Below, piece by piece: positions 16,144 to 23,062 of a stretch of DNA of 34,090 nt (its first letter is position 1; each line of letters starts with the position of its first letter). The notes under the pieces are model-generated. The model was not told where the DNA came from, made no database searches, and saw only the letters and a list, made by a program, of their open reading frames with translations. The stretch covers positions 1 to 34,090 of the forward strand of contig JBQCIO010000318.1 in the NCBI GenBank assembly GCA_051953655.1, written 5' to 3'. A program made the position numbers and the translations under genes. Source of the DNA: JBQCHF01 sp051953655. Lineage in GTDB: Bacteria; Actinomycetota; Actinomycetes; Motilibacterales; Motilibacteraceae.

Positions 16144-16155
16144 TACCCAAGGGTA
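16144..16155. promoter_or_regulatory. Operator-like dyad upstream of the acyl-CoA dehydrogenase
   Basis: TACCC-AA-GGGTA is a perfect 5-bp dyad 74 nt upstream of the dehydrogenase start, in a promoter-sized gap. Beta-oxidation genes in actinomycetes are often repressed by TetR or GntR-type proteins. Which protein would bind here is unknown. Confidence 0.35.
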
Positions 16156-16214
16156 ATGACAGCCCGGACCACCGCCCGCCGGATCGGGGGAGGGGCGGCG
16201 AGGGAGGGGAGGGG

Positions 16215-18347
16215 TCAGGCGCCGGCGGCCCGGGAGCGGGCCGCGCGCGGGAGGCTGAGGACCACCCGGGTGCCGACGCCCTCCTGCGAGGTCAGCGCGA
16301 CGTCGCCGCCGTGCCGCTCGGCCACCGCCTTGACCACGACCAGACCGAGGCCGGTGCCCGGGCTGCCCAGCCGGCGGGCGTTGCCGGCACGGTAGAAGCG
16401 GGTGAACAGCTGGTCCCGGTCCCCGGCCGGGATGCCGATGCCGGTGTCCTCCACGAGCACGTGGCAGCCGGAGGCGTCCTCGAGGCAGCGCACGTCGACC
16501 CGCCCGCCGGCCGGCGTGTACTTCACCGCGTTGCTCAGGAGGTTGACCACGGCCCGTTCGAGCTGGCCGCGGTCCCCGCGCACCGGGACCGGCCCCGTGC
16601 CCGGGTGGCGGACCAGCCTCAGCCCGCGGGTGAGCGCCTGGGCGTGCACGGCGTCGACCGCGTCGTCGACGACGCCGGCGAGGTCGAGGTCGAGGTCGTG
16701 GACGGGCCCCTCCGGCGCACCCCGGCTGTAGTCGCGCAGGTCGTCCAGCAGGGCGCTGGCCTGGTCGAGCCCGCGGCCCATCACGGCGAGCCACTCGCGC
16801 TGCTGCTCGTCCAGGTCGGTCGTGGCGAGCAGCTGGGCGTAGCCGGAGACCGCGAACAGGGGGTTGCGCAGCTCGTGGCCGACGGTGGCGACGAAGTCGG
16901 TCCGGGCCCGGTCCAGCTCGGTCAGCCGCTCGGCCAGGTCCTGCTGGGCGCGGTAGAGCCGGGCGTGCTCGACACCGCGGCCCAGCTCCTGGGCGACGAG
17001 CTGGACGGTGAGCACCTCCTGGAGCGGCCAGCCGCCGGCGTCCGGACCGCGGCGCAGGGCGAGCAGGCCGAGCGGGCGGCCCCCCGCTCCCACCGGCAGC
17101 CGCAGCAGCGGGTCGGACCCCGCCGGCGCGAGCGGCTCGCCGCGCTCGAGGGCGTCGGCGAGCACCTCCGGGGCCGGCAGCTCCAGCGGCGGCTCCCCGA
17201 CGGCCGACGAGCCGCCCGCGGACGGCCCGCTGCCGTCCTCCGGCCACCGTGCGACGAGCAGCCCGGATGGCTGACCGGTCTCCTGGCCCGAGGGCAGGTC
17301 GGGCGCCTGTCCGGGAGCGGGCAGCAGGACCAGCCCCACCGAGGCCAGGCCCAGCTCCTCACCGAGCGCCTGCACCGCCTGCCGGGCGACGGCGGCGAGC
17401 TCGAGGTGGCGGCGCACCCGCCGCACCACGCGCTGGCTCGCCTCCCGCAGCCGGCGCTCCTCCTCCCGGGCCGAACGCCGCCGCTCGCTCTCCCGGGCCA
17501 GGGCGTTGTAGGACGCGGTGAGGTCCGCCAGCTCGTCCGGGCCCCGGGCGGGGAGCGGCTGGCCCGGGGCGCCGTCACGCAGCCGGGCCAGCTGGCCGCG
17601 CACCGCCTCGAGCGGGCCGACGAAGGAGCGCTCCACCCGGGACGCCGAGCGCAGCGCGGCCAGCAGCGCGAGCACGACGGCCAGCACCACCGCGGCCAGC
17701 CCGGCGGACATCAGGAGCCCGAGCCGGTCCCGCGCCCGGGCGCGCTCGCTGTCCACCGCCCGCTGCACGTCGTCGCTCGCGGCCCGGAAGGCGTCGAACT
17801 CGGCCTTGCCGCGGGCCTGCTGCGCGGCGTCGGTCCTGCCGCCGGCCTCTGTGCCGGGCAGGTCCGTCGCGTGCTCCAGGGCCGGCTGGGCGAAGTCCTG
17901 CTGCCACCGCCCGGCGGCCTGCGCGGACGCGACGACCAGCGCGGAGAGCCGCCGGTCCAGGGGCAGGGCGGTGAGCTGCTGCTGGGCCCGGGCGTAGGAG
18001 TCGCGACCGGCGGTGTAGGGGGCGAGGAACGTCCGGTCGCCGGTGAGGAGGTAGCCGCGCAGGCCCGTCTCCATGTCGATCATCGCCTCGCGACCGCGCG
18101 CCTCGGCGGCCGAGGCCGGCGTGAGGGTGCCGGAGACGTGGTCCACGCCGGTGCGGACCGCCACCAGCGCGGCCGTCCCGAGCAGGCCGACGGCCGCCAC
18201 CAGGGCCACCTGGACCGCGAGCACGCGCAGCAGCACCCGCCGCAGCGGGCGGGCGTCGGGAGCGGGCGTGCCGCGGGGCGCGCCATGGCCGCCGGCGGCC
18301 CCCTCGCCGGAGCCGGCGCTGACCGAGCGGCCCGTCCCCGTGGTCAC
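16215..18347 (-). CDS. Hybrid-input sensor histidine kinase (CHASE3-HAMP-GAF-HisKA-HATPase)
   Basis: 710 aa membrane kinase. Helix 1 is at about 38-64, then an extracellular CHASE3-like domain at 65-205 (ETGLRGYLLTGDRTFLAPY) and helix 2 at 209-232. A HAMP region follows at about 232-290 and a GAF-like domain at about 315-455. The HisKA H-box FVATVGHELRNPLFAVSGY has the phospho-acceptor at His491. The ATPase has the N-box LERAVVNLLSNAVKYTP, G1 VEDTGIGIP and G2 GSPGTGLGL. The start GTG 18347 is chosen because it precedes the N-terminal linker and first helix; no strong ribosome binding site is visible, so it may differ slightly. No partner response regulator is adjacent, making it an orphan kinase. 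It is divergent from the WS/DGAT gene across about 150 bp. Confidence 0.92.
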   Translation of the reverse strand: MTTGTGRSVSAGSGEGAAGGHGAPRGTPAPDARPLRRVLLRVLAVQVALVAAVGLLGTAALVAVRTGVDHVSGTLTPASAAEARGREAMIDMETGLRGYLLTGDRTFLAPYTAGRDSYARAQQQLTALPLDRRLSALVVASAQAAGRWQQDFAQPALEHATDLPGTEAGGRTDAAQQARGKAEFDAFRAASDDVQRAVDSERARARDRLGLLMSAGLAAVVLAVVLALLAALRSASRVERSFVGPLEAVRGQLARLRDGAPGQPLPARGPDELADLTASYNALARESERRRSAREEERRLREASQRVVRRVRRHLELAAVARQAVQALGEELGLASVGLVLLPAPGQAPDLPSGQETGQPSGLLVARWPEDGSGPSAGGSSAVGEPPLELPAPEVLADALERGEPLAPAGSDPLLRLPVGAGGRPLGLLALRRGPDAGGWPLQEVLTVQLVAQELGRGVEHARLYRAQQDLAERLTELDRARTDFVATVGHELRNPLFAVSGYAQLLATTDLDEQQREWLAVMGRGLDQASALLDDLRDYSRGAPEGPVHDLDLDLAGVVDDAVDAVHAQALTRGLRLVRHPGTGPVPVRGDRGQLERAVVNLLSNAVKYTPAGGRVDVRCLEDASGCHVLVEDTGIGIPAGDRDQLFTRFYRAGNARRLGSPGTGLGLVVVKAVAERHGGDVALTSQEGVGTRVVLSLPRAARSRAAGA

Positions 18348-18393
18348 GCCGTCATGGTGCCCCGGTCCGGCCCCGACCGTGCACGCAGGGTGA

Positions 18394-18447
18394 GGACGGA
18401 TCGTCCGGCCGGCCCCGCCGGGTCTGGGCACGCGGGTCTGGGCACGC
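18394..18447. repeat. Dyad and 14-bp tandem repeat in a divergent promoter
   Basis: GGACG-GAT-CGTCC (18394-18406) is followed by two perfect copies of GGGTCTGGGCACGC (18420-18447). They lie between the histidine kinase and the WS/DGAT gene and could be regulator sites. No clear -10/-35 pair is readable here. Confidence 0.4.
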
Positions 18448-18498
18448 GGGGACCTTCTCCTCTCGACCGGCAGGCCGGGGATGGGGCGGGATGGAGCC

Positions 18499-19881
18499 GT
18501 GGACCGCATGAGTCCGCTCGACGAGGGCTTCCTCCACCTCGAGGACCGGCACACCTCCCTGCACATCGCGAGCCTGAGCGTGTTCGAGGGGCCGCCGCCG
18601 GACCACGACGAGCTCGTCGCGCTCTTCACCCGCAAGCTGCCGCTGGTCCCCCGGTACCGCCAGCGTGTCGTCCCGGTCCCGCTCGACCTGGGCCGGCCGG
18701 TGTGGGTGGACGACCCGCACTTCGACCTGGACTACCACCTGCGGCGCACGGCGCTGGCCCACCCCGGCGGGGAGGTCGAGCTCCGACGGCTCGTCGGACG
18801 CCTCATGTCGCAGCAGCTGGACCGCGGCAAGCCGCTGTGGGAGGCGTGGGTGGTCGAGGGCCTCGCCGAGGACCGCTGGGCCCTGGTGAGCAAGGTGCAC
18901 CACAGCATGGTCGACGGCATCGCCGGCACCGACCTGCTGTCGCGGGTGCTGGACACCTCGCCGGAGCCGGCCGCCGCGGCCCTCGAGGTCGTCGGCTGGC
19001 GGCCCGCCGACCCGCCGGGGCCGGTGGAGCTGGTCGGCGCCGCGCTGCGCGAGCGGGGCCTCGGGCTGCTGGCGGCCGGACCGCTGCGCTCCGCGGTGTC
19101 CTCGCCGCTGCGCGCCGGGTCCCTGGCGCTGACCACCGCCCGCGGCCTGGCCGGCTACGCCGCCAACCTGCGGCCGGTGCCGGCCTCCTCGCTGGTCGGT
19201 CCGCTGGGCCCGCACCGCCGGTTCCGCTGGGGCAGCGTGGGGCTGACGGACGTGCGGGCGGTTCGGGCGCTGCACGGGGGGACGATCAACGACGTCGTGC
19301 TGGCCCTGGTGACCGGCGGCTTCCGTGCGCTGCTGCTGAGCCGGCACGAACCGCCGCGCCGCGGCTCGGTGCGCTCGCTGGTCCCGGTGTCGGTCCGCCA
19401 CGCCGACCAGCGCGGGCGGCTGGACAACCGGGTGAGCGCCATCCTCGCCGACCTCCCGGTGGAGGTGGCCGACCCGGTCGAGCGCTACGCCGAGGTCGTC
19501 GTCCGGATGCGCCGGCTCAAGGGCACCGCCGAGGCCGAGGCCGGGGAGGCCCTCACCACGGCCGCCGGCTGGGTGGCCGCGCCGGTGCTGGCCTCCGCGC
19601 TGCACCTGGCCTTCCGGGTGCCGCACCGCAACCTCACGACGGTGACGACCAACGTGCCCGGGCCGCGCCAGGTGCTGTGGGCCTGCGGCCGGCGGATGCT
19701 GGCCACCTACCCCTACGTGCCGATCGCCGACCGGCTGCGGACCGGCGTCGCCGTCACCTCCTACGCCGACGCGCTGGCCTTCGGCGTCACCGCCGACCGC
19801 GACTCGGTCCCGGACGTCGACGTCCTGCTGCGGGGGCTGCTCGCCGGGGTGGACGAGCTGCGGCCCGCGCCGGTGCCCTGA
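18499..19881 (+). CDS. Wax ester synthase / diacylglycerol acyltransferase (WS/DGAT)
   Basis: Transfers an acyl group from acyl-CoA to diacylglycerol or a fatty alcohol, the last step of triacylglycerol or wax ester storage in actinomycetes. The 460-aa protein starts VDRMSPLDEGFLHLED, the usual family N-terminus. It carries the catalytic HHxxxDG motif as KVHHSMVDGIAG (near residue 140), the second conserved segment GTINDVVLALVTGGFR, then VPVSVR, and near the end TNVPGPRQVLWACG. Starts at ATG 18481, GTG 18499 and ATG 18508 are all in frame; GTG 18499 matches homologues best. Acyl donors could come from the acyl-CoA synthetase and glycerol backbone from the glp operon in the same window; that link is inferred. 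Confidence 0.93.
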   Translation: MDRMSPLDEGFLHLEDRHTSLHIASLSVFEGPPPDHDELVALFTRKLPLVPRYRQRVVPVPLDLGRPVWVDDPHFDLDYHLRRTALAHPGGEVELRRLVGRLMSQQLDRGKPLWEAWVVEGLAEDRWALVSKVHHSMVDGIAGTDLLSRVLDTSPEPAAAALEVVGWRPADPPGPVELVGAALRERGLGLLAAGPLRSAVSSPLRAGSLALTTARGLAGYAANLRPVPASSLVGPLGPHRRFRWGSVGLTDVRAVRALHGGTINDVVLALVTGGFRALLLSRHEPPRRGSVRSLVPVSVRHADQRGRLDNRVSAILADLPVEVADPVERYAEVVVRMRRLKGTAEAEAGEALTTAAGWVAAPVLASALHLAFRVPHRNLTTVTTNVPGPRQVLWACGRRMLATYPYVPIADRLRTGVAVTSYADALAFGVTADRDSVPDVDVLLRGLLAGVDELRPAPVP

Positions 19882-19903
19882 GCGCTGCTCACTCCGCCGG
19901 GCA

Positions 19904-19918
19904 CCGGCGCGGGGCCGG
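19904..19918. terminator. Weak hairpin between convergent genes
   Basis: CCGGC and GCCGG form a 5-bp stem with a 5-nt loop in the 84-bp gap between the WS/DGAT stop and the stop of the leftward wall-binding gene. It is the only structure there and is weakly supported. Confidence 0.25.
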
Positions 19919-19965
19919 AGCTGCCGATGACCCCAGCCCTGCCGGACGAGCTGTCGGTCCCGGCG

Positions 19966-21603
19966 CTAGCCCATCTGCACCGCGGCGGCCTTGGCCACGG
20001 TGTCGGGCAGCACGCTCGGGCCGCCGTAGACCTCCAGGCGGGACAGGCCGGCGGCGTGCGCGGACAGGAAGCCGGCCGCGCTCGCCGAGAGCCCGGTCGG
20101 CGCGGTGAGCAGCAGCGGCGCGCCGGCGCGGGCGGCGTGCAGGCCGCCGGCCACCGCGTCGGCGAAGACCGTGCCGTTGACCAGCCCGGCCGCCGCGGGC
20201 GACCCGCCGCCGTAGAAGGCGGCGGCGACCTTGGCCGCCGTGGCGTACCGGTCGGCGCCGACCAGCGTGGCCGTCGTCCTCTGACCCGCTGCCTGCGCGG
20301 CCTGGGCCGCCTGGCCGCCGACCGCGTAGACCGATGCGGTGGGGTGCGCGGCCAGGTAGCTCCGCACCGCGGTCGGCAGGGTGCTGCCCTTGGTCAGGAG
20401 CACGACGCCGTGCGTGGCGGCGTCCGGCCCGGAGCCCTTGGACATGGCGTTGCCCGCGCTCAGGGCGTCGGCGAAGCCCGTGCCGGTGGCCAGGCCGATC
20501 CGGTCGACCGAGCCCACCTGGGCGGCCACCAGCAGCGCGGTGGCGTAGCGGTCGCTGCCGGCCAGCGGCCGGGGGTCGAGGCCCGCGTCCTGCACCGCCG
20601 TCGAGAGGGCGGCGGTGCCGCCGAGCAGGTAGACGGTGGCGCCCGGCGCGAGGATGCGCTGCAGCTCGGTCCTCACCCGGGAGTCCAGGGCGCCGGTCGC
20701 GGTGAGCAGCACCGGGCCGCCCTGGGCGCGGGCCAGCGGGGTGCCGGACAGGGCGTCGGCCCAGGCGGTGGACCCGGCCAGCACCGCCACCTGGGCGCTG
20801 TCCGCGGCCGGGAAGGCGTCCTGCGAGGCCGCGATCGAGGTCTCGATCCGGTCCGCGCCCCAGTGCCGGCAGAGGGTGCCGCCGGTCACAGTCGCGCAGG
20901 CGTTGCGCGGCCCGGTCGGGGTGCCGCTGCTCAGCGTGGTCGACGTCGTCCAGTACGAGGTCCGCGCCCAGGCGCCGTCGGGGGTGAGGGACACGTGCAC
21001 GTGGTTGCGGTGGCAGGTGGTGTCGTACGTCGAGGTCGCCCAGCTGCTGCTGCCGCAGGAGAGGTAGGTCTCCCACGAGCCGGCCGGGTTGCCGTTGTGC
21101 GCGTAGGAGCGCCACATCCGGTTGTTCCAGATGACGTACATGACGCCGAGCCGGCGGGCCATCGCCGCCGGGTCGCCCTGCGCGTCCTTCGCGGTCAGCC
21201 AGGCGATGAAGGACTCCGCGGCGGCCTTCTGGGTGCTGTTCTTCGACGTCGCCATCCAGTCCACGGCGCGGTAGTCGTCGTGGCCGTCCTCGCTGGTGGC
21301 GTGGCAGGTGCGGTCGGTGCCGAAGCCGCCGAAGGTGCCCCAGGTGCCGGCGATCAGGTCGCTGAGCCTCTTCGGGCCGGGCTTGACGGTGCTGTCGCAG
21401 CCCTTCTCGCTGGTCCAGGGGGTGGGCCAGGACTCGATCGGGGCGGTGAAGGTCTTGGGCGGGGGAGCGGTGGCCGCGGTCGCGGCGGGGCCGGCGGCGG
21501 CCAGGCCCCCGAGCGCGAGGGCCGCGGCGGTGGCGGTGACGGCGGCGCGGCGCAGGGCGCGGCGCGGGACCGCGAGCGGGTGGGACAGCAGGGGGAGGTG
21601 CAT
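19966..21603 (-). CDS. Secreted M15/ARB_07466-like peptidase domain with three cell-wall-binding repeats
   Basis: 545 aa. A signal peptide (about 1-45) with twin arginines and an Ala-rich hydrophobic stretch ends near ATAATA. Residues about 90-240 hold DGHDDYRAVDW and CHRNHVHVSLT, which match the metal-ligand pattern (H..D...HxH) of D-Ala-D-Ala carboxypeptidase/ARB_07466-like domains acting on peptidoglycan. The C-terminal half (about 255-545) has three type-2 cell-wall-binding repeats (CW_binding_2) with signatures RIETSIAASQDAFP, GSDRYATALLVA and GADRYATAAKVAA. The protein is probably exported and anchored non-covalently to the wall, where it may trim peptides. The ATG 21603 has GGAAGG about 9 nt upstream. 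A c-di-AMP riboswitch and a CRP-like site precede it, so the gene is likely tied to wall turnover signalling. Confidence 0.88.
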   Translation of the reverse strand: MHLPLLSHPLAVPRRALRRAAVTATAAALALGGLAAAGPAATAATAPPPKTFTAPIESWPTPWTSEKGCDSTVKPGPKRLSDLIAGTWGTFGGFGTDRTCHATSEDGHDDYRAVDWMATSKNSTQKAAAESFIAWLTAKDAQGDPAAMARRLGVMYVIWNNRMWRSYAHNGNPAGSWETYLSCGSSSWATSTYDTTCHRNHVHVSLTPDGAWARTSYWTTSTTLSSGTPTGPRNACATVTGGTLCRHWGADRIETSIAASQDAFPAADSAQVAVLAGSTAWADALSGTPLARAQGGPVLLTATGALDSRVRTELQRILAPGATVYLLGGTAALSTAVQDAGLDPRPLAGSDRYATALLVAAQVGSVDRIGLATGTGFADALSAGNAMSKGSGPDAATHGVVLLTKGSTLPTAVRSYLAAHPTASVYAVGGQAAQAAQAAGQRTTATLVGADRYATAAKVAAAFYGGGSPAAAGLVNGTVFADAVAGGLHAARAGAPLLLTAPTGLSASAAGFLSAHAAGLSRLEVYGGPSVLPDTVAKAAAVQMG

Positions 21604-21616
21604 CGGCTGGTGCCTT

Positions 21617-21825
21617 CCGGCGCGCCTGCGGAGCGTGCCGCTGTCGGGTTCGGGCGCCAGCTGCCCGGCCGCTCGCGCGGCTTCACCCCGAGGGGCGCCT
21701 GCTCGTCGTGACGAGCCGGGCGTCCCGGCGTGCTCTGCGGTCCCCCGCTCCTGCCCCGTCGCGTCGGCTGGGTCCGGGTCCGGCGGCGGCAGGATTCGGC
21801 GTGCCGCGGACCACCCCCGCGCCGG
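21617..21825 (-). promoter_or_regulatory. ydaO/yuaA-type c-di-AMP riboswitch
   Basis: On the leader strand the conserved ydaO blocks occur in order. GCCGAATCCTG starts at 21800. GGCAGGAGCGGGGGACC follows around 21755-21738, then CTCGGGGTGAAGCC near 21690. The 3' block CCCGAACCCGACAGC ends near 21640, and CGCAGGCG follows. CCGGCGCG (21825-21818) pairs with CGCGCCGG (21624-21617), closing the element. The last two G of that strand are part of the GGAAGG ribosome binding site. In Streptomyces such elements precede rpf and other wall hydrolase genes and are usually OFF switches. Here it precedes the wall-targeted peptidase-like gene directly. The identity rests on recognition of consensus blocks, not on a model score. 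Confidence 0.85.
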
Positions 21826-21864
21826 TTGGGCAGGGACCAGGGCAGCATCGGCCCTCCCGATCCC

Positions 21865-21876
21865 CTGCTTGAGCAG
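21865..21876. promoter_or_regulatory. Small dyad near the putative promoter
   Basis: CTGCT-TG-AGCAG is a perfect 5-bp dyad between the CRP-like site and the riboswitch, where the promoter of the wall-binding gene should lie. It may be a regulator site; nothing more can be said. Confidence 0.3.
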
Positions 21877-21883
21877 AACTCTC

Positions 21884-21899
21884 CGTGACGTAGGTCACA
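21884..21899. promoter_or_regulatory. CRP/GlxR-like binding site
   Basis: CGTGACGTAGGTCACA matches the CRP-family consensus TGTGA-N6-TCACA at 9 of 10 defined positions. It lies about 60 nt upstream of the riboswitch, a distance suited to activation or control of the same transcript. Mycobacterial CRP controls rpfA through such sites, so cAMP plus c-di-AMP dual control is plausible. The rest of 21900-22002 shows no gene. Confidence 0.6.
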
Positions 21900-22002
21900 G
21901 CTTGCGCTGAATCGCCCGGCTTCGGACGTGACCGCCCGGACCGGCGCGGGATAGGCACGAGACCGGCACGAGAGGGCAGGAAGGGCGGTGCGGGAGGTTC
22001 GG

Positions 22003-22096
22003 TGGCGGAGGGCGTGGGATTCGAACCCACGAGGACGGGTGGTTACGCCCTAGCGGTTTTCAAGACCGCCGCCATCGGCCACTAGGCGAGCCCTCC
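22003..22096 (-). tRNA. tRNA-Ser (anticodon UGA)
   Basis: Acceptor stem GGAGGGC (22096-22090) pairs with GCCCTCC (22013-22007), followed by discriminator G and an encoded CCA (22005-22003). The anticodon stem-loop GGTCTTGAAAACC gives UGA, reading UCA and UCG. A long variable arm, typical of serine tRNA, and the T-loop GGTTCGAATCC are present. All parts of the class II fold are accounted for. Confidence 0.97.
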
Positions 22097-22148
22097 TGGC
22101 CAGACCCTCGACCGGCCGCTGCCGGCGGGAGGAGCTGGGGCCTGCACG

Positions 22149-22475
22149 CTACCGGTGCGGACCCGGCGCGGGCACGTCCGTCCGCACCGGCTGCCCGGCC
22201 GGCGCTCCCTGGCGGCCCACCACCGGGCCGGCCGGGTCGAGCCAGACGGTGTCGACCTCGTCGCTGGTCCCGATGAGCTGCTGGAGGTCCAGAGCGGTCA
22301 GCCGCACCCAGCCGGCCTGCTCGCCGCAGCCGGCGAGCAGGGCGTCCAGGCCGGTGTAGGCGAGGACCGCTCGCCGGCCGTCCGGGGCCAGAGCCACCGG
22401 CAGCCGGACCGCTCCGCCGGGGTCCAGGACGGCCGGGCAGCACAGGAGCACGGCGGCCGGGTCAGCGGTCGGCAC
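22149..22475 (-). CDS. Small SAV_915/SseB-like protein
   Basis: 108 aa from GTG 22475 (GGGAGCC upstream). The middle part (AVRLPVALAPDGRRAVLAYTG, VRLTALDLQQLI) and the later TVWLDPAGPVV resemble the short SAV_915 family and the SseB N-terminal domain, which have no established biochemical role. Its start overlaps the end of the membrane-protein gene by 14 bp, so the two are probably translated from one mRNA. It is the last gene of the cluster headed by the EspC-like gene. The tail after about residue 85 is proline-rich. The family call is tentative. Confidence 0.6.
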   Translation of the reverse strand: MPTADPAAVLLCCPAVLDPGGAVRLPVALAPDGRRAVLAYTGLDALLAGCGEQAGWVRLTALDLQQLIGTSDEVDTVWLDPAGPVVGRQGAPAGQPVRTDVPAPGPHR

Positions 22476-22980
22476 GGGCAGGCTCCCGACGTCGGACCGG
22501 CAGGCGGTGACGGTGGCGGATGCTCAGGGAGCCGAGCCAGGCGCACCAGCCGGCGCAGACCAGGACGACGCCCAGCCCGACGGCCAGCAGAAGGGCCAGC
22601 GCGAGCGGGGGCAGGACCGGCGCCAGGAGCACGCCGGCGCCGGCGCCGAGCGGGCCGGCCAGGCCCAGGACGCCGGCCCCGCGGGTGCCTGCCGGCAGGC
22701 CGGCGCGGGCGGCCCGGGACCAGCGCCGGACGAGGGAGAGGCAGCCCGCCGCGGTGGCCGCGGACACCCCGCTGAACAGGCCCCACACCAGGCGCGGGTC
22801 GGCGTCGCTGCCGGCGGTCGCGGTGCGGACGACCACGACGACGCCGAGGCCGAGCGCGAGCAGGGCGGCCGCGCCGGCGAGCAGCCGCGCGCCGCGCAGG
22901 ACACGGTCGCGCGGGGTCTCCGCGCCGGCTGCCGCCCGCCGCAGCGCGAGCTGCCGACGGCTCGCCCGGCTCACGCCCAC
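22462..22980 (-). CDS. Small membrane protein, four predicted helices
   Basis: 172 aa. A basic N-terminus (RRQLALRRAAAG) is followed by four hydrophobic segments: LLAGAAALLALGLGVVVVV, LVWGLFSGVSAATAAGCLSL, VLGLAGPLGAGAGVLLAPVL and LALALLLAVGLGVVLVCAG. The tail is very basic (SIRHRHRLPVRRR). I do not recognise a family. A second GTG at 22974 is an alternative start. It lies 82 bp downstream of the WXG-motif gene and overlaps the SAV_915-like gene, so it belongs to the same leftward cluster. It could be a membrane component or immunity-like partner for the secreted-type proteins upstream; that is speculation from position only. Confidence 0.65.
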   Translation of the reverse strand: MGVSRASRRQLALRRAAAGAETPRDRVLRGARLLAGAAALLALGLGVVVVVRTATAGSDADPRLVWGLFSGVSAATAAGCLSLVRRWSRAARAGLPAGTRGAGVLGLAGPLGAGAGVLLAPVLPPLALALLLAVGLGVVLVCAGWCAWLGSLSIRHRHRLPVRRREPARADR

Positions 22981-23062
22981 CCCGGCGAGCGCACCGGCCC
23001 GCGGGCGGCCGGCCGACCGACCGGCACGGCGACGAACCGGTGCCTCACCGGCCTGCGCCGCC

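Noticed and set aside
16172..16198. CCGCCC...GGGCGG hairpin as terminator of the histidine kinase gene
   Set aside because: Only a 6-bp stem with a 15-nt loop in a G-rich tract; too weak to list as a feature.
15051..20108. A 1685-codon open frame on the + strand
   Set aside because: It runs antisense to the acyl-CoA dehydrogenase and histidine kinase and out of frame over the WS/DGAT gene. It is an artefact of few stop codons at high GC; no family motif is seen.
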